From Opitutus sp. GAS368 (GTDB lineage Bacteria > Verrucomicrobiota > Verrucomicrobiia > Opitutales > UBA953), in the NCBI GenBank assembly GCA_945866215.1, contig CAMBGQ010000003.1:16210-80209 (forward strand): a DNA stretch of 64,000 nt, given 5' to 3'. A program made the position numbers and the translations under genes. The notes below the pieces were generated by a model, which saw only the letters and a list, made by a program, of their open reading frames with translations, made no database searches and was not told the origin of the DNA. Below are positions 1 to 9,517 of the stretch, piece by piece; position 1 is the stretch's first letter, and the number at the start of each line of letters is the position of its first letter.

Positions 1-36
1 GGCGCCCGCAAGCGTTTCCAGTTCTCCAAGCGTTAA
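1..36 (+). CDS. rpsI: 30S ribosomal protein S9, C-terminal end (partial)
   Basis: Only the last 11 codons are in the window, reading GARKRFQFSKR and then TAA. The basic tail ending in QFSKR is the hallmark C-terminus of bacterial S9, whose tail reaches into the ribosomal P site. The gene starts outside the window. A strong terminator follows at 61-87, so it is probably not co-transcribed with argC. The identification rests on this short but characteristic tail. Confidence 0.85.
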   Translation, partial: GARKRFQFSKR

Positions 37-60
37 ACCGCTGGCAGACAGGAATCTTCG

Positions 61-87
61 AAGGCCCCGGCACCCCGGGGCCTTTTT
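61..87 (+). terminator. Rho-independent terminator after rpsI
   Basis: A perfect 10-bp stem (AAGGCCCCGG, 61-70, with CCGGGGCCTT, 75-84) has a CACC loop and runs into TTTTT. It separates rpsI from the arginine operon. Confidence 0.9.
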
Positions 88-149
88 GTTGCCCAGTTTG
101 CAGTATCCAGCCATCCCTTCGTCATCTAATCCACTAACACACTCAAGCC

Positions 150-1199
150 ATGTCCCAAAACCTGACCAAGGTCGGTATTGTCGGCGCCTCCGGTTACACC
201 GGGGAGGAGCTCGTCCGCGTCTTGGCCCGCCACCCGCGGGTCAAGCTCGCCGCGGTCTGTTCCCGGACCTTGGCCGGCAAGTCTGTGGCCGACGAGATCC
301 CGCGCCTCCGTGGTATCGTCGACCCCGCCTTGGTCTTCTCCGCGTCCTCCCCCGAGGAGTGCGCAAAGTCCGACGTGGACGTCTGGTTCCTGGCCCTCCC
401 GCACGGCGTCGCCGCCGAATACGCCCAGCCGCTCGTCGCGGCCGGTAAGCGGGTGCTCGACCTTTCCGCCGACTTCCGGCTGCGCGACCTCGGCCTGTAT
501 AAAAAGTATTACGGCCATGACCATCCCGCGCCGGCGCTCGCGGCGCAGGCCCGTTACGTCATCCCGGAGCTGCAGATCGACGACTCCTGGAAGTCCGCGC
601 AGCTCATCGCTTGTCCGGGTTGCTACCCGACCAGCATCCAGGTACCGCTCGTGCCGCTCCTCCGCGCGGGCTTGCTTAAGCCCGAGCCGGGTCGGCTGAT
701 TATCAACTCGACCAGCGGCGTCTCCGGCGCTGGCAAGAAGGCCGACGTGGCCCTCTTGTTCTCGGAGCGGGATAGCTCACTCAAGGCCTACGGCATCCCT
801 GGTCATCGGCATATCGCCGAGATCGAGGAACAGTGCGGCGTGGCCGCCGGCCAGCCGGTCGTCGTCCAATTTAATCCGCACCTCGCCCCGATGCATCGGG
901 GTATCGCTACAACCATCGTCGTGCCCGCCCCTGGCGTCACCGTCGCCCAGGTTGAGGCCGTGTGGCAGCAGGCCTATGCCGGCCGGCCGTTTGTGACCTT
1001 GCTCAAGTCCGGCGAGTTTCCTGACACCGCGCACGTTGCAAATACCAACCGGGTCGCCTGCTCCGTCGTCGCCGACGCGCGCACGGGTAACCTGATCATC
1101 ACCTCGGCGATCGACAATCTCCTGAAGGGCGCCGGCGGTCAGGCGGTCCAGAACCTCAACCTGATGATGGGTTGGGACGAGTCCGAAGGCCTCCGCTGA
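150..1199 (+). CDS. argC: N-acetyl-gamma-glutamyl-phosphate reductase
   Basis: Cytoplasmic NADPH-dependent enzyme that reduces N-acetylglutamyl-5-phosphate to the semialdehyde, the third step of arginine synthesis. At 349 aa it has the usual length. Near the N-terminus is the dinucleotide-binding motif GASGYTG (about residues 12-18). The catalytic cysteine is Cys158 in the motif PGCYPTS, and a histidine-containing GHRH stretch follows around residue 217. It is the first gene of an argCJBDFG operon, with argJ starting 6 nt after its stop. The start has no Shine-Dalgarno sequence; its leader reads CACTCAAGCC before ATG. The long open frame antisense to argC/argJ is a GC-driven shadow. Confidence 0.97.
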   Translation: MSQNLTKVGIVGASGYTGEELVRVLARHPRVKLAAVCSRTLAGKSVADEIPRLRGIVDPALVFSASSPEECAKSDVDVWFLALPHGVAAEYAQPLVAAGKRVLDLSADFRLRDLGLYKKYYGHDHPAPALAAQARYVIPELQIDDSWKSAQLIACPGCYPTSIQVPLVPLLRAGLLKPEPGRLIINSTSGVSGAGKKADVALLFSERDSSLKAYGIPGHRHIAEIEEQCGVAAGQPVVVQFNPHLAPMHRGIATTIVVPAPGVTVAQVEAVWQQAYAGRPFVTLLKSGEFPDTAHVANTNRVACSVVADARTGNLIITSAIDNLLKGAGGQAVQNLNLMMGWDESEGLR

Positions 1200-1205
1200 T
1201 CTCCC

Positions 1206-2435
1206 ATGTCCCTTGAATTCAACCAAGATTCGCCGGGCCTCTCCGACGTGCCCGGTTTTCGGGTCGGCGCCGCTGGCTGCGACATCCGTAACAAGGCCAC
1301 GGACCGCCTTGACCTGACGCTCATCGTCGCCGATCGCCCGTGCGCGGCCGCCGGCGTCTTCACGACCAACGATATCAAGGCCGCGCCGGTGCGCTTCTGC
1401 CAGCAGGTACTCGCCGTCTCTGCTGGCCAGATCCGCGGACTCGTCGGCAACAGCGGCAACGCCAATGCCTGCACGGCCGCCCAAGGCGACGCTGACGCCA
1501 GCGCGATGGCCAAGCTGGCCGCTATTGCGGTGGGCGCGCCCGCCGACGCTTTCCTTGTCTGCTCGACCGGGCGGATCGGCGAGCTGCTTCCGATGGCCAA
1601 GGTCGCCGAAGGCATCAAGGCCTCGGCCGCCCGTCTCTCGCGCGAAGCCGCCGAAGGCGTCCGCTCCGCCCACGCTATCCTCACTTCCGATACTCGCCCA
1701 AAGTCCGTCACCGCCCGTTTCGTCTGGGAGGGGAAGACCATCACCATCGCCGGCATTGCCAAGGGCGCCGGCATGATCGAGCCGAACATGGCTACGATGC
1801 TCGCGTTCGTCTGCACCGACGCGGCCGCTTCGCCCGCGGAGCTCAAGACGGCCCTGAAGGCCGCTTCGGACCAGTCGTTCAACTGCGTCAGCGTCGACGG
1901 CGACATGTCCACCAACGATACCGTCCTGCTCCTCGCCTCCGGCGTTTCGGGCGTGTCCGTAGGAGCCTCCGCCCCCGCCGCCCTCCAGGCCCTTTTCCAG
2001 GATGCCCTCGATAAGGTCTGCTTCGCGCTGGCCGAGAAAATCGTCGGCGACGGCGAGAAGATCACCAAGGTCGTGGCCGTCGAGATCGAGGGCGCCCGCA
2101 CCCGCGCCGACGCCGAGAAGGTCGCCCGCGCGATCGGCAATTCTCTTTTGGTGAAGTCCTCTTGGTTTGGCGAAGACCCAAACTGGGGACGTCTCGCCGA
2201 CGCCGCGGGCTATGCCCGTACCGGCCTCGACGAAGCCAAGCTGGACATCTACTACGACGACGTCCCGGCCGTCCTCGGCGGCAAGCCGCTGCCCGAGAAC
2301 AAGCCCCAATGGAAGCAGGTCGTGAAGGCCGCCCGTTTCGCCGTCCGGCTCAAGCTCAACCTCGGCGAGGCGAAGTTCCGGCTCCTGGCCGCCGACCTCA
2401 CCGACGGCTACGTAAACTACAACAAGAGCGAGTAA
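1206..2435 (+). CDS. argJ: Bifunctional glutamate N-acetyltransferase / amino-acid acetyltransferase
   Basis: ArgJ recycles the acetyl group from N-acetylornithine to glutamate, and in bifunctional forms also makes N-acetylglutamate from acetyl-CoA. The 409-aa protein has the self-cleavage site NMATML, so it should be processed before Thr197 into alpha and beta chains, Thr197 becoming the nucleophile. The upstream KGAGMIEP motif is conserved. It sits 6 nt after argC and 50 nt before argB. Having argJ here means the pathway is the cyclic, acetyl-recycling one; no argA or argE is seen in the window. Whether it is mono- or bifunctional cannot be read from sequence alone. Confidence 0.96.
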   Translation: MSLEFNQDSPGLSDVPGFRVGAAGCDIRNKATDRLDLTLIVADRPCAAAGVFTTNDIKAAPVRFCQQVLAVSAGQIRGLVGNSGNANACTAAQGDADASAMAKLAAIAVGAPADAFLVCSTGRIGELLPMAKVAEGIKASAARLSREAAEGVRSAHAILTSDTRPKSVTARFVWEGKTITIAGIAKGAGMIEPNMATMLAFVCTDAAASPAELKTALKAASDQSFNCVSVDGDMSTNDTVLLLASGVSGVSVGASAPAALQALFQDALDKVCFALAEKIVGDGEKITKVVAVEIEGARTRADAEKVARAIGNSLLVKSSWFGEDPNWGRLADAAGYARTGLDEAKLDIYYDDVPAVLGGKPLPENKPQWKQVVKAARFAVRLKLNLGEAKFRLLAADLTDGYVNYNKSE

Positions 2436-2485
2436 GGTTTTCCGTTTACTCACCCGTCCGCAATCTCGACACTCCTTCCTGTAAG

Positions 2486-3367
2486 ATGAGCATTCCTGCC
2501 ACGCAAAAAGCCGAGGTCCTTCTCGAGGCACTTCCCTATATCCACAAGTTCCGTGGCTCCACCTTCGTGGTCAAATACGGCGGTAGCTTCATGGACGATC
2601 CAAGTCCAGACGGCCGCGACCGCGTCGCCACGGACATCGCCTTCCTGGCCGCCGTCGGCATTCAGGTCGTCGTCGTCCACGGTGGCGGAAAGGCCATCAC
2701 CCGGGCCATGGACAAGGCTGGCATCAAATCCGAGTTCCGGGGCGGGATGCGCGTGACCGACGCCGCGACGGTCAAGATCGTCGAAGAAACCCTCAACAAC
2801 GAGATCAACGGACAGATCTGCGAGTCCCTCAAGGCCCGCGGAGCCAACCCGCTCGGCATGCCGGGAAACCACGTCAATCTTTGCGAGAAGTTTCTCGGTT
2901 CCGATGACCAGGGCCAGCCGGTCGACATCGGTTTCGTCGGCGATATCAAGTTCGTGAAGACGAAGCTCATTAAGAAGGCACTCGCTGACGGCTACTTGCC
3001 AGTTGTGTCGCCTATTGCGCTCGACGCCGATGACCAGGCCTACAATACGAACGCCGACGTCGCCGCCGCCGCGGTGGCCAATTCTCTCCGCGCCCGCCGC
3101 CTTATCTTCATGAGCGACGTCCCCGGCCTACTCGCTGACGAGAAGGATCCGTCCTCTCTCATCACCACGCTGAAGGTCAGCGAAGTCGACGAGCTCAAGC
3201 GCAAGGGTGTAATCGCCGGCGGGATGATCCCGAAGGTCGACAGCGCCGTGAAGGCCCTGAAGGAGGGCGTGCGCCGCGTGCACTTCATCGACGGACGCGT
3301 CCCGCACGCGCTCCTGCTCGAGGTCTTCACCGATAAGGGCATCGGTACCGAGATCATTCACGGCTGA
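2486..3367 (+). CDS. argB: Acetylglutamate kinase
   Basis: Phosphorylates N-acetylglutamate, the second step of arginine synthesis and usually the arginine-feedback point. 293 aa from ATG 2486; the open frame runs further upstream but that part overlaps argJ and is not family-like. Visible motifs are the N-terminal KYGGS phosphate-binding lysine loop, VVVHGGGK in the amino-acid-kinase fold, and a C-terminal GGMIPK stretch. Its TGA stop overlaps the argD ATG by one base (TGATG), which suggests translational coupling. Confidence 0.96.
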   Translation: MSIPATQKAEVLLEALPYIHKFRGSTFVVKYGGSFMDDPSPDGRDRVATDIAFLAAVGIQVVVVHGGGKAITRAMDKAGIKSEFRGGMRVTDAATVKIVEETLNNEINGQICESLKARGANPLGMPGNHVNLCEKFLGSDDQGQPVDIGFVGDIKFVKTKLIKKALADGYLPVVSPIALDADDQAYNTNADVAAAAVANSLRARRLIFMSDVPGLLADEKDPSSLITTLKVSEVDELKRKGVIAGGMIPKVDSAVKALKEGVRRVHFIDGRVPHALLLEVFTDKGIGTEIIHG

Positions 3368-4587
3368 TGAGCAACGCATCTCCCGATCACGCCGCTGCGC
3401 ACTACGCGGCCAATCTGGCCTTCAACTACGGCGCCCCGCCCATCACGCTCGTGAGGGGGCAGGGGACGCTCGCGTGGGATGCCGCGGGCAAACGTTACCT
3501 CGACTTCGCGACGGGCATCGCCGTTAACGCGGTCGGCCATGCGCATCCGCATTGGGTGAAGCGCGTCGCCGAGCAGGCCGGCAAGCTCATCCACGTCAGC
3601 AACCTCTATCGGAATGAGCCGCAGGGCGAGCTCGCCCACGCCCTCGCGCAGCGTTGCGGCCCCGGGCGCGTTATCTTCTGCAACAGCGGTGCCGAAGCAA
3701 ACGACGGCCTGCTGAAACTCGCCCGTCTCCACGGCCAGCGTAAATCCGGCGCCGAGGGTGCGTGCTATGGCGTGATCGTCGCCGAGAAGGCCTTCCACGG
3801 CCGGACTTTCGGCGGCATGTCCGCCACGCCGCAGGAGAAGGTGCAGAAGGGGTTCCGCCCGCTGCTAACCGGCTTCACCGCTGCCCCGCTCAACGACCTT
3901 GCCGCTTGGGAGAAAGTCATCGACGCCAAGACCACCGCTGCCGTCCTCATCGAGTCGATCCAGGGCGAGGGCGGCATCAACCCTGCGACGCCAGAGTTCT
4001 TGCGCGGCGTTGAGCAGCTTTGCCGCGCGCGGAATGTCCTGTTCATGATCGACGAGATCCAGTGCGGCATCGGCCGGACCGGCAAGTTTTTCGCTTACGA
4101 GCATGCGGGGGTGAAGCCCGATGCCATCGCCATGGCCAAGGGCCTCGGCGGCGGCTTCCCCGTCGGCGCAATTTGGATGGCCCCTCCGCACGACGACCTT
4201 TTCCAGGCTGGCTCCCACGGCACCACCTTCGGCGGCGGCCCGCTGGCAGCCACCGCCGCGCTCGCCGTGCTGGAGATTCTCGAGGCCGAACAGCTCGTCG
4301 CCAAGGTGGCCGAACGTTCCGTTGCCTGGCACGCGGAGTTGCGCAAGCTCGTCGAACTGCGCCCGGACCTCGTGAAAGAAGTCCGGGGAGCCGGCTACAT
4401 GGTTGGGGTCATCCTGAACTACGACCTGCTCCTCATTGTGGCGGCCTTGCGGGAAGCCGGCCTTCTGGCCGCTCCGGCGGGCGGCGTGGCCGTACGCTTG
4501 CTGCCGCCGCTGAACGCTGCGCCCGAGGAGCTGGCCGAGTCCGTGGCAATCCTGCGTCAGGTCCTTGGCGGCTGGAAGGCCGCTTAA
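3367..4587 (+). CDS. argD: Acetylornithine aminotransferase
   Basis: PLP-dependent class III aminotransferase that converts N-acetylglutamate semialdehyde to N-acetylornithine, and may also act in lysine synthesis. 406 aa. The PLP-binding lysine is Lys258 in AMAKGLGGGFP, preceded by the ESIQGEGG and FMIDEIQCGIGRTG motifs with the PLP-ring aspartate. NSGAEAND is the phosphate-binding loop. The start overlaps the argB stop by one nucleotide. The next gene, argF, begins 68 nt after its stop. Confidence 0.96.
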   Translation: MSNASPDHAAAHYAANLAFNYGAPPITLVRGQGTLAWDAAGKRYLDFATGIAVNAVGHAHPHWVKRVAEQAGKLIHVSNLYRNEPQGELAHALAQRCGPGRVIFCNSGAEANDGLLKLARLHGQRKSGAEGACYGVIVAEKAFHGRTFGGMSATPQEKVQKGFRPLLTGFTAAPLNDLAAWEKVIDAKTTAAVLIESIQGEGGINPATPEFLRGVEQLCRARNVLFMIDEIQCGIGRTGKFFAYEHAGVKPDAIAMAKGLGGGFPVGAIWMAPPHDDLFQAGSHGTTFGGGPLAATAALAVLEILEAEQLVAKVAERSVAWHAELRKLVELRPDLVKEVRGAGYMVGVILNYDLLLIVAALREAGLLAAPAGGVAVRLLPPLNAAPEELAESVAILRQVLGGWKAA

Positions 4588-4655
4588 GCGGTTTCTTGCC
4601 CCTATTTTCCGCTGTCCAAACGGGTCCGCTGGCTTATGTTCAAATGCTTTCCGAG

Positions 4656-5603
4656 ATGCGTCATTTCCTGAAGGAGACCGACCTGAGTCCGGCCGAGATG
4701 GCCCAGGTCTTCGCCGCCGCCGCGGCGCTCAAGGCCGGCCGCGGCCGGTCCGCGGGGTCCGCCCTGGCGCATCAATCCTGGGGCCTGATGTTCTTCAAGA
4801 AGAGCACCCGCACGCGCGTCTCCTTCCAAGTCGGCGTCCATGAGCTCGGCGGGCAGCCAGTGATGCTCAACGCCGACGACCTGCAGATCTCCCGCGGCGA
4901 GACCATCGCGGACACCGCGCGCGTCCTTTCCCGCTACCTTCACGGCATGGTCATCCGCTGCCATGAGCACGGCCTGCTCGAGGAATTCGCCCAGTGCGGC
5001 ACGATGCCCATCGTCAACGCGCTGTCCGACTTCCTCCACCCGTGTCAGTTCCTAACGGACATGTTCACGCTCGCCGAGCGCTTCGCGCCTGGTCGCCCGG
5101 AACAATACGCCGCTTCGCTCAAGGGTAAGAAGGTCGCCTTCCTCGGTGACACCGCCTGCAATATGGCTAACTCCTTCGTGCTCGGTGGCGCCGCCCTCGG
5201 CGTCGAGATCGCGCTCGCCGGTCCGGCTGGCTTCGAGCCCAGCGCCGCAATCCGCGCCCAACTCCAGGCCGACGGACTCAAGGAAACGTTCACCTTCTCG
5301 ACCGACCCCGCCGCCGCCGTCAAGGGCGCCGATATGGTCTACACCGACGTCTGGGTGAGCATGGGTATGGAAGCCGAGAAGGCCGAGCGCCTGAAACTCA
5401 TGCAGCCTTATCAGGTCAACACGCAGCTGCTGTCCTTGGCCAAGCCCACCGCTTACTTCATGCACTGCCTCCCGGCCCACCCGGGCGAGGAAGTGTCCGC
5501 CGAGGTGCTGGCGAGCAAGCAGAGCATCATCTTCGACCAGGCCGAGAACCGTCTGCACGTGCAGAAGGCCATCCTCGCCCATCTCGCCGCCCACCGTGGC
5601 TAA
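4656..5603 (+). CDS. argF: Ornithine carbamoyltransferase
   Basis: Condenses ornithine with carbamoyl phosphate to give citrulline. 315 aa from ATG 4656 (MRHFLKETDL), matching the usual MRHFL-type N-terminus. An in-frame ATG at 4644 would add four residues, and the open frame extends upstream into argD as a shadow. The carbamoyl-phosphate loop STRTR is at residues 50-54. The HCLPAHPGEE motif starts at His270, its Cys271 being an ornithine-site residue. DVWVSMG precedes it. It lies fifth in the operon, 18 nt before argG. Confidence 0.95.
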   Translation: MRHFLKETDLSPAEMAQVFAAAAALKAGRGRSAGSALAHQSWGLMFFKKSTRTRVSFQVGVHELGGQPVMLNADDLQISRGETIADTARVLSRYLHGMVIRCHEHGLLEEFAQCGTMPIVNALSDFLHPCQFLTDMFTLAERFAPGRPEQYAASLKGKKVAFLGDTACNMANSFVLGGAALGVEIALAGPAGFEPSAAIRAQLQADGLKETFTFSTDPAAAVKGADMVYTDVWVSMGMEAEKAERLKLMQPYQVNTQLLSLAKPTAYFMHCLPAHPGEEVSAEVLASKQSIIFDQAENRLHVQKAILAHLAAHRG

Positions 5604-5621
5604 TTTTTCCATCCTACTAAC

Positions 5622-6878
5622 ATGAGCAAGCAGAAGAAAATCGTCCTGGCCTATTCCGGCGGCCTCGACACCTCCGTCCTCCTCTCCTGGATCAAGGACA
5701 AGCACAACGCCGAGATGATCGCCTTCTGCGCCGACATCGGCCAAGAAGACGAACTCAAGGGCCTCAAGCAGAAGGCCATGAAGACCGGTGCGTCCAAGCT
5801 TTACGTCGACGACCTGCAGGCCGAATTCGCCCGCGACTTCATTTTCCCGATGATGCAGGCCGGGGCCATCTACGAAGGCCAGTATTACCTCGGTACCTCC
5901 ATCGCACGCCCGCTCATCGCCAAGCGCATGGTCGAAATCGCCCGCAAGGAGGGCGCCACCGCCATCGCCCACGGCGCCACCGGCAAGGGTAACGACCAGG
6001 TCCGCTTCGAGCTCACCTGCGCCGCCCTCGCTCCTGACCTCGAGATCATCGCGCCTTGGCGGAACGAGGCCTTCCGCAAGGATTTCCCGGGCCGCGCCGA
6101 GATGATCGCCTATTGCGCCGAGCATAAGATCCCCGTCGAAGCCAGCGCCAAGAAGCCTTACTCCTCCGACCGTAACCTCCTCCATATCTCGTTCGAGGCA
6201 GGCATTCTGGAAGACCCGTGGATGGACGCTTTCCATCCTTCGAACAAGGCCATGTTCAAGCTCTCCGTCTCCCCGGAGGACGCTCCGAACAAGCCCGAAT
6301 ACGCTGAACTCGAGTTCCGTCAGGGCGACTGCGTCGCCGTCAACGGCAAGAAGCTCGACCCCCTCGGCGTCATGCGCACGCTCAACAAGATCGGCGGCCG
6401 CCACGGCGTCGGACGCGTCGACATGGTCGAGAACCGCTTCGTCGGCATGAAGAGCCGCGGTGTCTACGAGACCCCGGGCGGTACCATTCTGCACTTCGCC
6501 CACCGTCAGATTGAGTCCCTGACCATGGACCGCGAGGTGATGAATCTGCGTGACTCGCTCGTCCCGCGCTACGCCACGCTCGTCTACAATGGCTTCTGGT
6601 ATGCGCCGGAGCGCCTCGCCCTCCAGGCCCTCATCACTGAGTCGCAGCGCAACGTCACCGGCACGGTCCGGGTGAAGCTCTACAAAGGCAACACGTACGT
6701 CGCCGGCCGCAAGAGCCCGCGCTCGCTCTACAATCCGCACATCGCCACGATGGAAGCGGATCCGACCAAGGCCTACAACCAGGACGACGCGACCGGCTTC
6801 ATCCGCCTCAACGGCCTACGCCTGCGCGTGAACTCAAAGGTCAACGGCGTCGCCAACCTCAGTAAGACGGCCCGCTGA
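5622..6878 (+). CDS. argG: Argininosuccinate synthase
   Basis: ATP-dependent ligase joining citrulline and aspartate, the next-to-last arginine step. At 418 aa it is typical. The PP-loop pyrophosphatase motif SGGLDTS lies at residues 12-18. [13 protein letters not shown] and the [11 protein letters not shown] stretch are characteristic. It is the last gene of the operon and is followed by a strong hairpin. argH (argininosuccinate lyase) is not in the window and must be elsewhere. Confidence 0.97.
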   Translation: MSKQKKIVLAYSGGLDTSVLLSWIKDKHNAEMIAFCADIGQEDELKGLKQKAMKTGASKLYVDDLQAEFARDFIFPMMQAGAIYEGQYYLGTSIARPLIAKRMVEIARKEGATAIAHGATGKGNDQVRFELTCAALAPDLEIIAPWRNEAFRKDFPGRAEMIAYCAEHKIPVEASAKKPYSSDRNLLHISFEAGILEDPWMDAFHPSNKAMFKLSVSPEDAPNKPEYAELEFRQGDCVAVNGKKLDPLGVMRTLNKIGGRHGVGRVDMVENRFVGMKSRGVYETPGGTILHFAHRQIESLTMDREVMNLRDSLVPRYATLVYNGFWYAPERLALQALITESQRNVTGTVRVKLYKGNTYVAGRKSPRSLYNPHIATMEADPTKAYNQDDATGFIRLNGLRLRVNSKVNGVANLSKTAR

Positions 6879-6898
6879 GAACGGTTCCTGCCGACAAG

Positions 6899-6934
6899 AA
6901 AGAGGGCGTCCTGGTCGGGACGCCCTCTTTGTTT
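6899..6934. terminator. Bidirectional terminator between argG and tRNA-Cys
   Basis: A perfect 13-bp stem (6899-6911 with 6918-6930) has a 6-nt loop, then GTTT on the plus strand. On the minus strand the same hairpin runs into TTTCTTG, so it can also end the tRNA-Cys transcript coming from the other side. Confidence 0.88.
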
Positions 6935-6938
6935 AAAC

Positions 6939-7013
6939 TGGAGGCGCGGGTCGGAATTGAACCGACGCATGGGGCTTTTGCAGAGCCCGGCCTTACCACT
7001 TGGCTACCGCGCC
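6939..7013 (-). tRNA. tRNA-Cys (anticodon GCA)
   Basis: The minus strand folds as a full cloverleaf. The acceptor GGCGCGG pairs with CCGCGCC. The anticodon stem GGGCT/AGCCC carries the loop CTGCAAA, anticodon GCA. The T arm is GTCGG-TTCAATT-CCGAC. Discriminator U and an encoded CCA (6939-6941) follow. It lies alone, converging on argG across a shared terminator. Confidence 0.95.
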
Positions 7014-7113
7014 TTGAGACTGACAGGTCCGTAAACTGTCTCCTCGGGGTGGGCGTTTCAAGGGTTTTATGCATGGGCTTCCCTTTGGCCCTTTTCTCGG
7101 CTAATAACAGGCC

Positions 7114-7614
7114 ATGCAACATGCCCCGCCAGCCTTCCGCGTCGGTCTCGGGTATGACATCCATCCACTCGTCGCCGGTCGTCCGTGTATCCTCGGCGGG
7201 ATAAATATCCCGTCGCCGGTCGGCCCCGACGGCCATTCCGATGCCGACGTGGTGCTGCATGCCGTGGCGGACGCGATATTCGGCTCCGCTGGCCTGCGCG
7301 ACATCGGGCATTATTTTCCGAACACCGACGCCTCCCTCCAGGGATTGGATTCCGCCGTCATTGTGAAAAAGGCCGTCGCCGAAGCGAAGGGGCAGGGCGG
7401 TTGGGTGGTCGGTAATGTCGACATCGTGATCATCGGCGAGCGGCCCAAGGTCATGGCGCACGTCGACGCCATGAAGGCCAAGGTCGCTGAAATCATCGGA
7501 ATCTTACCGTCTCAGGTCGGCATCAAGGCCACGACCAATGAAGGGATGGACTCGATCGGGCAGGGGAAAGCCCTCGCGGCGCAGGCGATTTGCCTCGTTT
7601 TCAAGGGTATTTAA
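7114..7614 (+). CDS. ispF: 2-C-methyl-D-erythritol 2,4-cyclodiphosphate synthase
   Basis: Fifth enzyme of the non-mevalonate isoprenoid pathway; forms the cyclodiphosphate with release of CMP in a homotrimer. 166 aa, standard length. The metal ligands are in GYDIHP (Asp15, His17), followed by GHSDADVVLHA with the third ligand His, and near the C-terminus the CMP-contacting TTNEGMD. It stands alone between tRNA-Cys and ndk, with a 90-nt gap to ndk holding a possible ndk promoter. Confidence 0.96.
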   Translation: MQHAPPAFRVGLGYDIHPLVAGRPCILGGINIPSPVGPDGHSDADVVLHAVADAIFGSAGLRDIGHYFPNTDASLQGLDSAVIVKKAVAEAKGQGGWVVGNVDIVIIGERPKVMAHVDAMKAKVAEIIGILPSQVGIKATTNEGMDSIGQGKALAAQAICLVFKGI

Positions 7615-7645
7615 GGGGGGGTTAATAGTAACTTAAGGTTCGGAC

Positions 7646-7674
7646 TTGTGTTTTAGGCCCTAAAATCCAATACT
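7646..7674 (+). promoter_or_regulatory. Possible sigma-70 promoter of ndk with a palindromic operator candidate
   Basis: TTGTGT (7646-7651) and AATACT (7669-7674) are 17 nt apart, a fair but imperfect sigma-70 match upstream of ndk. The spacer contains a perfect inverted repeat TTTTAGG-C-CCTAAAA (7651-7665), a position where a bound repressor would block RNA polymerase. No regulator is known; this is inferred from position and symmetry only. Confidence 0.35.
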
Positions 7675-7704
7675 GAACGACCTTTCACTCTGCGAGAGAC
7701 CCCT

Positions 7705-8139
7705 ATGGAAAAGACCCTTATCATCCTTAAGCCCGACTGCATGGAGCGTCGTCTGTGCGGCATCGTCTTGGCCCGTTTCGAGGCCGCCGGCTTCGAAATT
7801 CAAGCCAGCAAGATGACCCGCCTGACCTCGGGCCAGCTCCGTGAGCATTACGCTCACGTCGCCGATAAGCCTTTCTACCCGGAGATCGAGGCCTTCATGT
7901 CCTCCCGTCCGGTCATCGTCGCCGTCCTCGTGGGCGATAACGTCATCTCCCGCGTCCGCGAACTCCTCGGTCCGACCAATTCCAAAGTGGCCCCCAAGGG
8001 CACCATCCGGGGCGACTATGGCACCGAGATGATGCGTAATGTCTGCCACGCTTCCGACAGCCCCGCCGCGGCGGAGGCCGAGGTCCGCCGTTTTTTCCGT
8101 TTGGACGAGGTCTTCGCCCCGGAAGCGAGCCGAGTCTAA
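7705..8139 (+). CDS. ndk: Nucleoside diphosphate kinase
   Basis: Balances NTP and dNTP pools by ping-pong phosphate transfer through a histidine. 144 aa, family-typical. LIILKPD starts the ferredoxin-like fold. The catalytic His115 lies in NVCHASDS, matching the family signature N-x-x-H-[GA]-S-D. It is probably monocistronic or read into serS, which starts 56 nt later. There is no SD; GAGAGACCCCT precedes the ATG. Confidence 0.97.
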   Translation: MEKTLIILKPDCMERRLCGIVLARFEAAGFEIQASKMTRLTSGQLREHYAHVADKPFYPEIEAFMSSRPVIVAVLVGDNVISRVRELLGPTNSKVAPKGTIRGDYGTEMMRNVCHASDSPAAAEAEVRRFFRLDEVFAPEASRV

Positions 8140-8195
8140 GCGCGGGCGATAATTCCCCGTTGCCCTCGGGCGGGGGCATTGGGCAAAGTCGGTGC

Positions 8196-9464
8196 ATGCT
8201 GGATCCTAAGTTCCTCCGCGAGCATATCGACCTCGTCCGCAAGGGCGTCGCCCGGAAGAAGTTCCAAGTCGACCTCGATGCCGTGCTGGCCGCCGACGAA
8301 GCCCGTCGCCACGCGGTGGCCGAGTTCGAGGTCGCCCGTTCCGCCCAGAACGCCGCGAACAAGGAGATGGCCGCGATGCCGAAAGGCTCGCCAGAATTCC
8401 AGGCCAAGCTCGCTGAGATGAGGGCCGCTTCCGCCAAGGTGAAGGAACTCGAGAAGAAGGTCACCGAGGCCGAGGAGCAGATGAAGGGCGTAGCGCTATC
8501 CGTCCCGAACATCCCGCACGACTCCGTGCCCGAAGGTCGCACCGAGGCCGATAACAAGGTCATCCTCGAGTGGGGTGATCACGAGAAGCTCATCTCCCCC
8601 GCGGCCAAGCCCCATTGGGATATTTCCTGGTTTAATAAGGCGATCGATTTCGAACGTGGCGTGAAGGTCGCCGGCGCGGGCTTCCCGTTCTACATCGGCG
8701 ACATGGCCCGCCTCGTCCGCGCGCTCATCCAATACTTCCTCGAGGAGGCCGGCGCCAACGGCTACACCGAGGTCCACGCGCCTCTGCTCGTCAACGCCGC
8801 TTCGGCCACCGCCACGGGCCAGCTGCCCGACAAGGAAGGGCAGATGTATCACGCGCAGACGGATGATTTCTACCTGATCCCGACGGCCGAGGTGCCGGTC
8901 ACGAACTTCTTCCGCGACGAGATTCTCGACGAGGCCGCGCTGCCGGTGAAGCGTGTCGGCTACACGCCGTGTTTCCGCCGCGAAGCCGGTAGCTGGGGCG
9001 CGCACGTGCGCGGCCTGAACCGACTGCACCAGTTCGATAAGGTCGAGCTCGTGAAGTGGACCCACCCCGACAAGTCCTTCGAAGAACTTGAGCTGCTCCG
9101 CGGCGACGCCGAGCGACTGCTTCAGAAACTCGAGCTACCATACCGCGTGCTGATGATCTGCGCCGGCGACATCGGTTTTGCGCACAGCAAGCAGTATGAC
9201 CTCGAAGTCTGGGCCGGCGGCCAGAAGCGTTGGCTCGAGGTTTCGAGCTGCTCCAATTTCACGGATTTTCAGGCCCGGCGCGCGGGTATACGTTTCCGCC
9301 CGAAGGACGGGAAGCCCGAGTTCGTCCACACCCTCAACGGCTCTGGTCTCGGCCTACCGCGCGTCCTCGCCGCCATCTTGGAGAATAATCTCCAGGCCGA
9401 CGGTATCGTGCGCGTGCCCGAAGCGCTCCGTCGCTGGTACGGCAAGGACACGCTGTCGTTCTGA
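8196..9464 (+). CDS. serS: Serine--tRNA ligase
   Basis: Class II synthetase that charges tRNA-Ser (and tRNA-Sec where present). 422 aa from ATG 8196 (MLDPKFLREH), the canonical N-terminus; the open frame begins 36 nt earlier with a non-family extension. Residues about 1-110 form the tRNA-binding coiled-coil arm, rich in A, K and E. Motif 2 is visible as FRREAGSWGAHVRGL, followed by HQFDKVE. Motif 3 is GSGLGLPRVLAAILENN. No editing domain is expected. Confidence 0.96.
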   Translation: MLDPKFLREHIDLVRKGVARKKFQVDLDAVLAADEARRHAVAEFEVARSAQNAANKEMAAMPKGSPEFQAKLAEMRAASAKVKELEKKVTEAEEQMKGVALSVPNIPHDSVPEGRTEADNKVILEWGDHEKLISPAAKPHWDISWFNKAIDFERGVKVAGAGFPFYIGDMARLVRALIQYFLEEAGANGYTEVHAPLLVNAASATATGQLPDKEGQMYHAQTDDFYLIPTAEVPVTNFFRDEILDEAALPVKRVGYTPCFRREAGSWGAHVRGLNRLHQFDKVELVKWTHPDKSFEELELLRGDAERLLQKLELPYRVLMICAGDIGFAHSKQYDLEVWAGGQKRWLEVSSCSNFTDFQARRAGIRFRPKDGKPEFVHTLNGSGLGLPRVLAAILENNLQADGIVRVPEALRRWYGKDTLSF

Positions 9465-9517
9465 GGTCCGCTTTGGATTGGCAGGACCTCGGCACGATGT
9501 AGTCTGAACGTGTGTCC

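Noticed and set aside
777..2531. Long open frame (584 aa) antisense to argC-argJ-argB
   Set aside because: Opposite argC, argJ and argB, which are certain. High GC3 in the real genes suppresses stops on the other strand; composition is Gly/Arg/Asp-rich with no domain.
5052..6740. 562-aa open frame on the minus strand
   Set aside because: Antisense to argF and argG, both certain.
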